This document shows, one piece after another, positions 41,825-49,715 of a stretch of DNA of 64,000 bases; the first letter of the stretch is position 1, and the number at the start of each line of letters is the position of its first letter. Below the pieces are notes generated by a model. The model searched no databases, was not told the DNA's origin, and saw nothing but the letters and a program-made list of their open reading frames with translations. The position numbers were made by a program, and so were the translations under genes. This stretch comes from QHXQ01 sp036389395 (GTDB taxonomy: Bacteria > Acidobacteriota > Blastocatellia > Pyrinomonadales > Pyrinomonadaceae), in NCBI GenBank assembly GCA_036389395.1, contig DASVPY010000058.1:62001-126000 (forward strand), read 5' to 3'.

Positions 41825-43845
41825 AGCTCGTCTGACTTACCCCCTGCGTCTTCGAGTGACTTGCCCTGCTCGCGGCGCGTCTCGGCCTCGCCGTGGTTCA
41901 CGTCGCGCACCTGCTCCTTGTCCTGCCCCCAGACGGCCGGCCCCGTCAGGTCGCGCGGCTTCTGCTCCCAGCCCTCGGCCGGCACTTGCGGCGCGCCCTC
42001 CTTCGGCGGCAGCCCCGACGCCTGCGCGCCGGCCGCGACCGCCTCGGTCTTCTTCTGCTCCTTGCCCTTCGAGTAGTCGCGCTTGCGCGGCGGAATCAGC
42101 CCGATGTCCACCGGCTCCCAGGAGAAGACCGGGCCTTCGCCGGAGAACTCGGCGATGGTGGTCTTGAGGAACTGCTCGTCGTCGCGGTCGGGGAAGTCGG
42201 GCTTGTAGTGCGCGCCGCGCGACTCGTTGCGGTTCAGCGCGCCGAGGGTGATGACGCGCGCGAGTTGCAGCATGTTGTAGAGTTGGCGCGCGTGCGGCAG
42301 CGCGTGCGTGGCCCATATGTTCGAGTCGTTGATCGAGATGCGGTTGTAACGTTCGAGCAGCTCGCGCAGCTTGTCGTCGGTCGCCTGCAAACGGTCGTTG
42401 TAGCGCACCACCGTCACGTTGTCCGTCATCCACTTGCCCATCTCTTCGTGGATGACGTACTGGTTCTCCGTCCCCGTCTGCTTGAGCAGGCGGTCGTTCA
42501 ACTCCTGCTGCCGTTTGAGTTCCTGATCGTAGACGCGCGAGCCGTCCGCGCCGTTGCGCTGTAGGTTTTTGGCGTACTCCAACGCGGCGGGCGCGGCGAC
42601 GAAGCCGCCGAAGACGCAACTGACGAGCGAGTTCGCGCCCAAGCGGTTCGCGCCGTGGATCGAGTAGTCGCACTCGCCCGCGGCGAGCAGGCCCGGCACG
42701 TTCGTGCGCTGCTCGAAGTCCACCCAGAGGCCGCCCATCGAGTAGTGGACGCCGGGGAAGATGCGCATGGGCACGTGGCGCGGGTCGTCGCCGACGAACA
42801 TCTCGTAGATTTCGAGGATCGCGCCGAGCTTGCGGTCGAGCGTGGCGGCGTCTATGTGGGTGAGATCGAGATAGACCTGGTTCTCGCCGTTGATGCCGTA
42901 GCCGTCGAGACAGACCTGGAAGATTTCGCGCGTGGCGATGTCGCGCGGCACGAGGTTGCCGTAAGCCGGGTACTTGTCTTCGAGGAAGTACCAGCGCTCG
43001 CCTTCGGGGATGGACGAAGGGCCGCGCTTGTCGCCCTTCTGGCGCGGGACCCACACGCGCCCGCCCTCGCCGCGCGCCGACTCGGACATCAAACGCAGCT
43101 TGTCTTCGCCGGGAATCGAGGTCGGGTGTACCTGGATGAACTCGCCGTTGGCGTAGCGCGCGCCCTGCTGGTAGCAGGCCGAGACGGCCGAGCCGGTGCA
43201 GACCATCGAGTTCGTGGACTTGCCGAAGATGAGACCGGGGCCGCCCGTGGCGATGATGACGGCGTCCGCCGGAAACGCCTTCAGCTCAAGCGTCGCGCGC
43301 TCCATCGCAATCAGCCCGCGGCAGACGCCGTGGTCGTCGAGGATGAGCGAGAGCATCTCCCAGTGCTCGTACTTCTTGACCTTGCCCGTCGTCTCGTGGC
43401 GGCGCACCTGCTCGTCGAGTGCGTAGAGGAGTTGCTGCCCCGTGGACGCGCCCGCGAAGGCCGTGCGGTGGTGGAGCGTGCCGCCGAAGCGGCGGAAGTC
43501 GAGCAGGCCTTCGTTGGTGCGCGAGAAGGGCACGCCCATGCGGTCGAACAGGTAGATGATCGCCGGGGCCATCTCGCACATGGCCTTGACGGGCGGCTGG
43601 TTGGCGAGGAAGTCGCCGCCGTAGACCGTGTCGTCGAAATGCTTCCAGGGGGAGTCGCCCTCGCCCTTGGTGTTGACCGCGCCGTTGATGCCGCCCTGCG
43701 CGCAGACCGAGTGCGAGCGCTTCACGGGCACGACCGAGAACAGATCGACGTTCACGCCCGCCTCGGCCAGCTTCATCGCCGCGGCGAGGCCCGCCAAGCC
43801 CCCGCCGACAATCGCGATGTGCGTCTCTTTGCCTGGTGTCGCCAT
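41821..43845 (-). CDS. sdhA: Succinate dehydrogenase/fumarate reductase flavoprotein subunit
   Basis: This 674-residue catalytic subunit binds FAD covalently and oxidises succinate to fumarate. The dinucleotide-binding segment is AIVGGGLAGLAAAMKLAEAG near residue 10. SHSVCAQGGINGAVNTKGEG is next. FGGTLHHRTAFAGASTGQQL contains the covalent FAD region, and GANRLGANSLVSCVFGG marks the catalytic face. Helical residues then pass LARVITLGALNRNESRGAHY. After KRDYSKGKEQKK there is a charged C-terminal extension of about 85 residues, not usual for the family and probably disordered. It starts 16 bases after the retropepsin-like gene and overlaps sdhB by 4 bases. Confidence 0.96.
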   Translation of the reverse strand: MATPGKETHIAIVGGGLAGLAAAMKLAEAGVNVDLFSVVPVKRSHSVCAQGGINGAVNTKGEGDSPWKHFDDTVYGGDFLANQPPVKAMCEMAPAIIYLFDRMGVPFSRTNEGLLDFRRFGGTLHHRTAFAGASTGQQLLYALDEQVRRHETTGKVKKYEHWEMLSLILDDHGVCRGLIAMERATLELKAFPADAVIIATGGPGLIFGKSTNSMVCTGSAVSACYQQGARYANGEFIQVHPTSIPGEDKLRLMSESARGEGGRVWVPRQKGDKRGPSSIPEGERWYFLEDKYPAYGNLVPRDIATREIFQVCLDGYGINGENQVYLDLTHIDAATLDRKLGAILEIYEMFVGDDPRHVPMRIFPGVHYSMGGLWVDFEQRTNVPGLLAAGECDYSIHGANRLGANSLVSCVFGGFVAAPAALEYAKNLQRNGADGSRVYDQELKRQQELNDRLLKQTGTENQYVIHEEMGKWMTDNVTVVRYNDRLQATDDKLRELLERYNRISINDSNIWATHALPHARQLYNMLQLARVITLGALNRNESRGAHYKPDFPDRDDEQFLKTTIAEFSGEGPVFSWEPVDIGLIPPRKRDYSKGKEQKKTEAVAAGAQASGLPPKEGAPQVPAEGWEQKPRDLTGPAVWGQDKEQVRDVNHGEAETRREQGKSLEDAGGKSDEL

Positions 43846-43861
43846 CTCCGCAACAATCCTC

Positions 43862-44275
43862 TCACTTAACTTTCGTGACCGGCTGATCCGGGTGCGCCGG
43901 GTTCGGGACGAGCTTCTGCCCGCCGCAGTCCACGAACAGATCCAGCTTCTCCAAGACGGTCTGGCCGATCAGCACCTCGTCGCCCAGGATGAGCGCCTCT
44001 TCGAGCGTGTCGCGGCCGTTGATGTCAACGATGACCGCCTCGGTCACGCCGACACTCTCTTTGCGTCCGTCCGCGTACTCGGCGACGCGCTGCCCCCTGA
44101 CGTTCAGCCCAAGTTGCTGCACGACCTGGGCCGGCAGGACACAGCGCACCGCGCCGGTGTCCACGAGGGCGTCGGCCTCGTAACGGCGAATCCGTTCGGG
44201 CGCGAGTTGCCCGCGCCGCGCCAGCGCCTCGTCCACCGCGTTGATCAGCAACACTTTGGCCCGGACTGCGCCCAT
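43862..44275 (-). CDS. Retropepsin-like aspartyl protease embedded in the sdh operon
   Basis: The 137-residue product has the aspartyl protease motif EADALVDTGAVRCVLP (Asp near residue 40), the expected Gly-rich flap and ALILGDEVLIGQTVLEKLDL (the second hydrophobic-Gly block), then DCGGQKLVPNPAHPDQP. No signal peptide is seen. It begins 1 base after the sdhC stop and ends 16 bases before sdhA, so it is transcribed and translated with complex II. The placement suggests a role in assembly, maturation or turnover of the complex, but only the position supports that. It resembles the single-domain retropepsins at 39292 and 29147. Confidence 0.85.
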   Translation of the reverse strand: MGAVRAKVLLINAVDEALARRGQLAPERIRRYEADALVDTGAVRCVLPAQVVQQLGLNVRGQRVAEYADGRKESVGVTEAVIVDINGRDTLEEALILGDEVLIGQTVLEKLDLFVDCGGQKLVPNPAHPDQPVTKVK

Positions 44276-44276
44276 G

Positions 44277-44951
44277 TCAGTAAAGGATACCTCCGAGCAG
44301 CCCGCCGGGGCGGATGAAAGCGATGGCCGCGTTGATGCCGACGGCGAGCAGCAGGACGCCGAACGCGATGCAGGCGTAGCCCATCGTGCGCTGCGCCCGC
44401 TCGCCGATCACGATGCCCCAGTCCACCGCGAACAGCCACAAGCCGTTGGCGAAGTGCCACACGGTCGCCGCGATGCCGACGACGTAGACGGCGAAGATGA
44501 TCGGGTTTAAGAACTCGCGCGCCACGATGTCGAAGGCCTGGAACGGGTGGTCGGCCACCGACAGCTCGTTCAGGCCGGGCAGCAGCCCGAAGCGGAAGTT
44601 GAGTACGTGAAAGATGATGAAGAAGAAGAGGATGACGCCCGTCACGCGCTGCACCGTGTAGAACCAGTTGCGCGGGTACGGGTAGTGCAGGTTGTTCGGC
44701 CGCATCTCGCGCAGCATGAGCATCCCGTAGACCGCGTGGTAGACGAGCGGGATGAAGATGCCGCCGATCTCGACGAACAGGATGAACGGGATCGATTGCA
44801 GGTCTTTGACCGCGTTGTTGAAGTCGGCGCGGCCCGTCATGGCCTTCGAGTTGGTGTAGAAGTGTTCCAACAGGAAGACGCCGAGCGGGATGATGCCGGT
44901 CAGTTGGTGCAGCTTGCGCAGCAGGAAGGTGCGACTGATGCGGACGGCCAT
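44277..44951 (-). CDS. sdhC: Succinate dehydrogenase cytochrome b558 subunit
   Basis: This 224-residue membrane anchor of type-B succinate dehydrogenases has five predicted helices and the haem-ligand/quinone region histidines: HQLTGIIPLGVFLLEHFYTN (residues 15-35), IPLVYHAVYGMLMLREM, ILFFFIIFHVLNF, TVWHFANGLWLFAVDWGIVI and the last helix IAFGVLLLAVGINAAI. The protein binds two b haems and quinone and anchors SdhA/SdhB. It is the first gene of the operon; a promoter is visible at 45089-45116. ATG 44951 is preceded on its strand by ggaggcacg. Confidence 0.95.
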   Translation of the reverse strand: MAVRISRTFLLRKLHQLTGIIPLGVFLLEHFYTNSKAMTGRADFNNAVKDLQSIPFILFVEIGGIFIPLVYHAVYGMLMLREMRPNNLHYPYPRNWFYTVQRVTGVILFFFIIFHVLNFRFGLLPGLNELSVADHPFQAFDIVAREFLNPIIFAVYVVGIAATVWHFANGLWLFAVDWGIVIGERAQRTMGYACIAFGVLLLAVGINAAIAFIRPGGLLGGILY

Positions 44952-45088
44952 CTTCGTTTACGTGCCTCCTTCGCGCGCGGCGCGCGGCCTGCGGGCCGCC
45001 GCCGGGCCTTTCGCCGGGCGGACGTGCGGCGCGGCTAGGTCTGGGCCTTAAGAGCGCCGGCCGGTACAGCTTGAGGTGGAACGCCCCG

Positions 45089-45116
45089 ATTATAAGGCGC
45101 GCGGCCGGAAAAGCAA
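45089..45116 (-). promoter_or_regulatory. Sigma-70-type promoter of the sdh operon
   Basis: On the minus strand, TTGCTT (45111-45116) and TATAAT (45089-45094) are separated by 16 bases. Transcription would begin near 45082, giving a leader of about 130 bases before sdhC. It lies in the 305-base region shared with the divergent LysR gene. Confidence 0.65.
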
Positions 45117-45244
45117 TCGCGCGCCGCCCGTGCGGTCGCAACGTATATGCCGCGTCCCAAGCTGCCCCGGATGAACGAACAGTTTAATGCCCGCGGCGCG
45201 CCCGCGTAAAATGAAAAAACTAGCGCCCCGCGGCGCGCCAAACT

Positions 45245-45250
45245 TATAAT
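45245..45250 (+). promoter_or_regulatory. -10 element of the LysR gene, suggesting leaderless mRNA
   Basis: TATAAT at 45245-45250 is only 6 bases before the GTG at 45257. Transcription from this box would begin at or next to the start codon, so the message would be leaderless; no Shine-Dalgarno is present. A good -35 is not evident. Confidence 0.5.
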
Positions 45251-45256
45251 CGGCGC

Positions 45257-46156
45257 GTGCAGATCGAGACCCTCAAAATCTTCTGCGACCTCGTAGACAC
45301 CAAGAGCTTTTCGCGCGCCGCCGAGTTGAACTACGTCACGCAGTCGGCCGTCAGCCAGCAGGTGCGGGGCCTGGAGACGAAGTTCAAGCGGCAACTCCTA
45401 GAGCGCGTGCGCGGGCGGCGCGAGGTGCGGCTCACGGACGCGGGCGAGGCGTTCTACCAGGAGAGCCGCAACACGGTGGCCGCCTACCTGCGGCTCGAAG
45501 AGCGTATGCGCTCGCTGACGGGCACGGTCAGCGGCACGGTACACGTCGCCACCGTCTACAGCATCGGGCTGCACGAGTTGCCGCCCGCCATCCGCCGCTT
45601 CATGGCGCGCTACCCGGAGGCGAAGATCGATCTCGAATACAGCCGCACGACGAGCGTCGTGCGCGACGTGCTGGCGGGCACGGTCGAGCTGGGCGTGGTC
45701 GCGTACCCGAAGAAGAAGAGCGGGCTGAAGATCGTGCCCTTGCGGGGCGACCGGCTGGTGCTCGTCTGCCCGCCGCAGCACCCGCTCGCGCGCCAGAAGA
45801 AGGTGACGGCGCGCGACCTCGCGGGTCTCGACTTCGTCCTCTTCGAGCGCGACATCCCGACGCGGCGCGCGACCGACCGCATCCTGCGCGCGCACAACGT
45901 CGCCGTGCGCAAGGTGGCCGAGTTCGACAACATCGAGACGATCAAGCGCGCGGTCGAGGTCGGCTTCGGCGTGGCCATCGTGCCGCGCCCGGCCGTGCTC
46001 GACGAGCAGCGTTCGGGCCAGTTGGCCGTGGTCGCCCTGGCCGAGCCGGAGTGGACGCGCGCGGTCGGCGTCATACACCGCACAGACCGCGCGCTCGGCG
46101 CGGCCGCGCGCAAGTTCATCGAAGTCCTGACCGAGCAAACCGAGGGGCGGGAGTGA
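45257..46156 (+). CDS. LysR-family transcriptional regulator
   Basis: This 299-residue regulator begins with the LysR winged helix-turn-helix (QIETLKIFCDLVDTKSFSRA then VTQSAVSQQVRGLETKFKRQ). The effector-binding domain follows: GTVHVATVYSIGLHELPPAI, strands through LVLVCPPQHPLARQKK, then ETIKRAVEVGFGVAIVPRPA, typical of the CysB/CbbR-like subgroup. It would bind an unknown small co-inducer and act on a nearby promoter. It is divergent from the sdh operon, with about 305 bases between start codons, so sdh is an obvious candidate target. GTG 45257 is the start. Confidence 0.93.
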   Translation: MQIETLKIFCDLVDTKSFSRAAELNYVTQSAVSQQVRGLETKFKRQLLERVRGRREVRLTDAGEAFYQESRNTVAAYLRLEERMRSLTGTVSGTVHVATVYSIGLHELPPAIRRFMARYPEAKIDLEYSRTTSVVRDVLAGTVELGVVAYPKKKSGLKIVPLRGDRLVLVCPPQHPLARQKKVTARDLAGLDFVLFERDIPTRRATDRILRAHNVAVRKVAEFDNIETIKRAVEVGFGVAIVPRPAVLDEQRSGQLAVVALAEPEWTRAVGVIHRTDRALGAAARKFIEVLTEQTEGRE

Positions 46157-46257
46157 TCTTCGCAAGCCGGGGGCCGGGAGTGATCTGCTCCGCCCCGTTG
46201 ACTGACGCGGACGGGCCGGGCGGCGGACTCGTCCGCGCCCTGACAGGGAGAAGGCCA

Positions 46258-47682
46258 GTGTCGGAAGAACTCACCTCCATGTCGGCCGTAGACCTGATCG
46301 ATCTGATGGAAGAGCGCAAGGTCTCGCCGGTGGAAGTTGTCGAAGCGTACCTGCGGCGCGCGGACGAGTTGAACGGGCGGCTCAACGCCATCGTCACCTT
46401 CGCGCCGGACGTGTTGGAGCAGGCGCGCGCGGCCGAGCAGAAGATCATGGACGAGGAGGACGGGCGGCTCTGCGGGCTGCCCGTCACGATCAAAGACACG
46501 ATCATGACGAATGGCATACGCACGACGGCCGGCTCGCGCCTCTTTGCGGAGAACGTGCCGGAGCGCGACGCGCAGGCGGTCGGGCGTCTGCGCTGGGCCG
46601 ACGCCGTCATCCTCGGCAAGACGAACGCGTCCGAGTTGGCGCTCGACTACGAGTGCGACAACCCGGTCTTCGGCCGCACGAACAACCCGCACGACCTGAC
46701 GCGCACGGCGGGCGGTTCGAGCGGCGGCTCGGCCGCGGCCGTCGCCGCCTGCCTCTCGGCCGCCGACATAGGCTCGGACGCGGCCGGCTCCGTCCGCATC
46801 CCCGCGCACTTCTGCGGCGTCGTCGGGCTGCTGCCGACCGCCGGGCGCGTGCCCCGCATCGGCCACGTCCCGGCCATAGACGCGGGCATGGGCGCGCACG
46901 TCAGCTTCGGCCCTTTGACGCGCACGGTCGAAGACGCGGAGCTGATGTTCAACGTGCTCACCTGGCGGCGGCGCGCGCGCGAGTGGATGAGCGAAGAGGC
47001 CGAGGAACGTCTGCCCAAACTCCGCTTCGCGTGGTACACGGACGACGGCGTCGCGCCCGTGACGGCCGAGACGGCGCAGGCGACGCGCGCCGCGGCCGAC
47101 GCCCTGCGCGCGCACGGCCTCGTCGGCGTAGAGGCCCGCCCGCCGCACGTCGAGCGCGGGCCCGACCTGTGGCTTGAGATATTCGGCCGCGGCGCGCAGG
47201 AACAGATGCGTATGCTGCACGAGGGGCGCGAGGAGTTGGCGGGGCCTTTGGCGCGCGTGCTAATCCGGCGGGGCAAGGAGTTCGGCGGGTTGTCGGACGA
47301 AGAGTTCGCGCGCCTGAACCAACAGCGCGAGCAGTTGCGCAAGGAGTTGCTGCTCTGGATGCGCGAGACGCAGCTCATCGTCGCGCCGGTCGGGTCGGTC
47401 GCGGCCTTCCCGCACGGGGCGCGGCGCGTGGACGTGGACGGGCAGGAGTTGAGCGTGTGGCGCGCCTTCGGCTACGCGCAGACTTACAACGTGTTCGGGT
47501 TGCCGTCTGTGTCGGTGCCGGCGGGCCGGACGCGCGCGGGCTTGCCCGTCGGCGTGCAGATCATCGGGCGCTCGCGGGCGGAGGGCGAGGTGCTGGCGGC
47601 GGCGCGCGTCGTCGAAGAGGCCTTGGGCGGCTGGCAGCGGCCGCCGCCGGTTCTTTCACAGGACGGCGGCGATAGGCTATAG
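46258..47682 (+). CDS. Amidase signature family enzyme
   Basis: The 474-residue product has the full amidase signature: LPVTIKDTI with the catalytic Lys near residue 82, the GGSSGGSAAAVAACLSAADI stretch with the cis-Ser near 158, and SDAAGSVRIPAHFCGVVG with the Ser nucleophile near 182. The remaining fold, including SVPAGRTRAGLPVGVQIIGR near the end, fits amidases and GatA-like hydrolases. It would hydrolyse a carboxamide; the substrate is unknown, and no gatB/gatC neighbour supports the tRNA amidotransferase role. GTG 46258 has AGGGAGAAGG upstream. It follows the LysR gene by about 100 bases. Confidence 0.93.
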   Translation: MSEELTSMSAVDLIDLMEERKVSPVEVVEAYLRRADELNGRLNAIVTFAPDVLEQARAAEQKIMDEEDGRLCGLPVTIKDTIMTNGIRTTAGSRLFAENVPERDAQAVGRLRWADAVILGKTNASELALDYECDNPVFGRTNNPHDLTRTAGGSSGGSAAAVAACLSAADIGSDAAGSVRIPAHFCGVVGLLPTAGRVPRIGHVPAIDAGMGAHVSFGPLTRTVEDAELMFNVLTWRRRAREWMSEEAEERLPKLRFAWYTDDGVAPVTAETAQATRAAADALRAHGLVGVEARPPHVERGPDLWLEIFGRGAQEQMRMLHEGREELAGPLARVLIRRGKEFGGLSDEEFARLNQQREQLRKELLLWMRETQLIVAPVGSVAAFPHGARRVDVDGQELSVWRAFGYAQTYNVFGLPSVSVPAGRTRAGLPVGVQIIGRSRAEGEVLAAARVVEEALGGWQRPPPVLSQDGGDRL

Positions 47683-47749
47683 TTGCGCCGCATCAACAGC
47701 CGGCGCAACGAGCGGCGCGCCCTTTCTGTCAACCGGAGGTCATAAACGC

Positions 47750-48763
47750 ATGGTCGCCCTGTTCCTCTTCTTCGTGCTCGCGTTCTTCCTGCTCGTCGTG
47801 GCCCTGAAGACGATCAAGATCGTCCCGCAGGCGACCGTCATGTTGATCGAGCGGTTCGGCCGCTTCGACCGCGTGGCCGCGAGCGGCTTGAACATCATCA
47901 TCCCGTTCTTCGACAAGCCGCGCGCCGTCTACTGGACGAACGTGCGCCCCGGTCTGACCTCGATTGACCTGCGCGAGCAGTACATAGACCTGCCGCCGCA
48001 GCCCGTCATCACGCGCGACAACGTGACGATCCACGTGGACTCGGTCGTCTACTGGCAGATCATCGATCCGATCAAGGCGGTCTACGAGATGAACGACCTG
48101 GTCGGCGGCATCGTGCAGTTGACGATCACGGGGATGCGCGCCGTGATGGGCGACATGGACTTGGATCACACGCTCTCGCAGCGCGACCAGATCAACGCGA
48201 AGCTGCGCCTGATCCTGGACGAGGCGACGGACAAGTGGGGCGTGAAGGTGACGCGCGTGGACGTGAAGAACATCAACCCGCCCGAAGACGTGCGCATCAC
48301 GATGGAGAAGCAGATGACGGCCGAGCGCAACCGGCGCGCGCTCGTCCTGCAAGCCGAGGGCGACCGCCAGGCCGCCATCACGCGGGCCGAGGGCGAGAAG
48401 CAGGCGGCCGTCACGCGGGCCGAGGGCGAGAAGCAGTCCGCCATCCTGCAAGCCGAGGGCGCGGCCCAGGCCCGCCAGCGCGTCGCCGAGGCCGAAGCCG
48501 AAGCCATCGCCCGCGTCTCGCAGGCCATGCTGGGCCACGGCAACCCGGCCCAATACCTGATCACCAAGAGCTACATCGAGAGCCTCCGCGACATGGTGCG
48601 CGGCAACAATTCGAAGGTCGTCTTCATGCCCGTCGAGACCTCCACCATGCTCTCCAGCGTCGGCATGATCAAAGAGATGTTCACCGAAACCGGCGGCGAT
48701 CAGCGCCGCACCGGCAGCGACGACCAACAACCGCCCCCGCGCCCGCGCCAACTGCCGACTTAA
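47750..48763 (+). CDS. SPFH/Band 7 (slipin/stomatin-like) membrane protein
   Basis: This 337-residue protein has an N-terminal membrane anchor (LFLFFVLAFFLLVVALKTI), then the SPFH domain: VPQATVMLIERFGRFDRVAA, IDLREQYIDLPPQPVITRDN and VVYWQIIDPIKAVYEMNDLV. A long coiled coil with reiterated AEGEKQAA-type units (residues about 205-250) follows, and the C-terminus is disordered. Stomatin/slipin-like proteins assemble into ring scaffolds that organise membrane microdomains and regulate proteases. A NfeD-type partner is not adjacent here. A strong GGAGG lies before ATG 47750. A 15-bp hairpin follows the stop. Confidence 0.93.
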   Translation: MVALFLFFVLAFFLLVVALKTIKIVPQATVMLIERFGRFDRVAASGLNIIIPFFDKPRAVYWTNVRPGLTSIDLREQYIDLPPQPVITRDNVTIHVDSVVYWQIIDPIKAVYEMNDLVGGIVQLTITGMRAVMGDMDLDHTLSQRDQINAKLRLILDEATDKWGVKVTRVDVKNINPPEDVRITMEKQMTAERNRRALVLQAEGDRQAAITRAEGEKQAAVTRAEGEKQSAILQAEGAAQARQRVAEAEAEAIARVSQAMLGHGNPAQYLITKSYIESLRDMVRGNNSKVVFMPVETSTMLSSVGMIKEMFTETGGDQRRTGSDDQQPPPRPRQLPT

Positions 48764-48779
48764 CTTCGACGCATTGAAG

Positions 48780-48832
48780 CTATTAGGCCGCTAGACGCCG
48801 GAATGAAATTACCGCGGCTAGCGGCCTAATAG
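48780..48832. terminator. Hairpin downstream of the SPFH gene
   Basis: Perfect 15-bp arms (48780-48794, ctattaggccgctag, and 48818-48832) around a 23-base loop lie 16 bases after the SPFH stop. It may be a terminator. It lies just before an R'-like core gttaggc (48835-48841), so it could also belong to a decayed attC-like structure. Confidence 0.5.
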
Positions 48833-48897
48833 TAGTTAGGCCGCCTGAGCGAAACGAACTGAGCCTCAGGCAGCGGTCAGTTCGTTTCTCTGCGGCG

Positions 48898-49006
48898 GGC
48901 TAACATGCCAATGCAGCCGACGCCTCGCCAGCTAGCCTTTCATCGTTGCCTTGTTCCCGCTGGCTTGTCTGCTTTATGCTCGGCGCGGCTGATTGCCGCG
49001 TTAGGC
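48898..49006 (+). other. attC site 4, isolated from the main array
   Basis: R'' ggctaac (48898-48904) and R' gttaggc (49000-49006) bracket L'' agccg-a-cgcc and L' ggcgcggct, which pair perfectly except for the unpaired A at 48920. The unpaired base in L'' marks a proper attC. The toxin-antitoxin pair lies immediately to its right. No integrase gene is nearby: the only one in the window is the remnant about 21 kb to the left. Confidence 0.85.
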
Positions 49007-49075
49007 GTCGCTACTTTGTTGGGTCTAGCAGTAAACTTGGGACGGATATAAGCTTGTTGCCTGGAGGTGCTTAAG

Positions 49076-49279
49076 ATGAGTGTAGCCAAAGAGCGGTTTG
49101 TTGTGGATGAAAGGGGGAATCGTACAGCAGTGTTGCTTGATATAGAACGCTATTTTGAATTGCTCGAAGCGCAGGAAGAACTTGAATCAATCCGTGCTTT
49201 TGATGAAGCCAAAGCTTCCGGCGATGAAGCTATTCCTTTCCCCCAGGCCATAAAGGAGATTGAGGGCGCGCGTGAATGA
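49076..49279 (+). CDS. Type II antitoxin (Phd/YefM or RelB-like)
   Basis: This 67-residue acidic protein reads KERFVVDERGNRTAVLLDIE then YFELLEAQEELESIRAFDEA and ends IKEIEGARE. The N-terminal strand-helix and long C-terminal helix are the pattern of small antitoxins that wrap the partner toxin and repress their own promoter. A GGAGG site lies before ATG 49076 (an upstream GTG at 49067 is less likely). Its stop overlaps the toxin start by 4 bases (ATGA), the standard arrangement. GC content is clearly below the backbone. Confidence 0.88.
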   Translation: MSVAKERFVVDERGNRTAVLLDIERYFELLEAQEELESIRAFDEAKASGDEAIPFPQAIKEIEGARE

Positions 49280-49530
49280 GCTACGAAGTATTTATCCTGC
49301 GTCGTGCTCAGAAAGAATTGGCTAATCTACCTAAAACAGATTACGAGCGAATGCGTGATGCGATAGCGGCATTATCAGAAAATCCAAGACCGGCTGGCTG
49401 TAAAAAGTTAATAGGGCGCGAAGGTTGGCGCATTCGTTCGGGAGACTATCGCGCTATATATGAAATAGATGATGCTCAACAGAAGATCACGGTTCTGCAT
49501 ATCGGCAATCGTCGAGATGTTTATTCATAG
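49276..49530 (+). CDS. RelE/ParE-superfamily toxin
   Basis: This 84-residue toxin has the RelE fold signature: YEVFILRRAQKELANLPKTD, LSENPRPAGCKKLIGREGWR and IRSGDYRAIYEIDDAQQKIT followed by VLHIGNRRDVYS. RelE toxins cut mRNA in the ribosome; ParE relatives inhibit gyrase. The basic residues and GDYRAIYEI loop favour the RelE side. It follows its antitoxin with a 4-base overlap. Together with the attC site upstream it is probably an integron cassette that was integrated away from the main array. No attC site is evident after it. Confidence 0.92.
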   Translation: MSYEVFILRRAQKELANLPKTDYERMRDAIAALSENPRPAGCKKLIGREGWRIRSGDYRAIYEIDDAQQKITVLHIGNRRDVYS

Positions 49531-49715
49531 GTGCTTCCAGGGTATCCACGCGCCGCCTGACGACTTAGTCAGCCGGAGCGGGCCGACGAACTGAATGAGG
49601 AAGCGTTGGACGTGCTTGATTTCATCTCGTTCGCTAGGACTAACGTTCATACCTGAGTAGGGCGCGCGCACCTGCTTCTTCGGTTTGGCGTGCGCCCGTT
49701 GTGGGGGCGCGCGCG

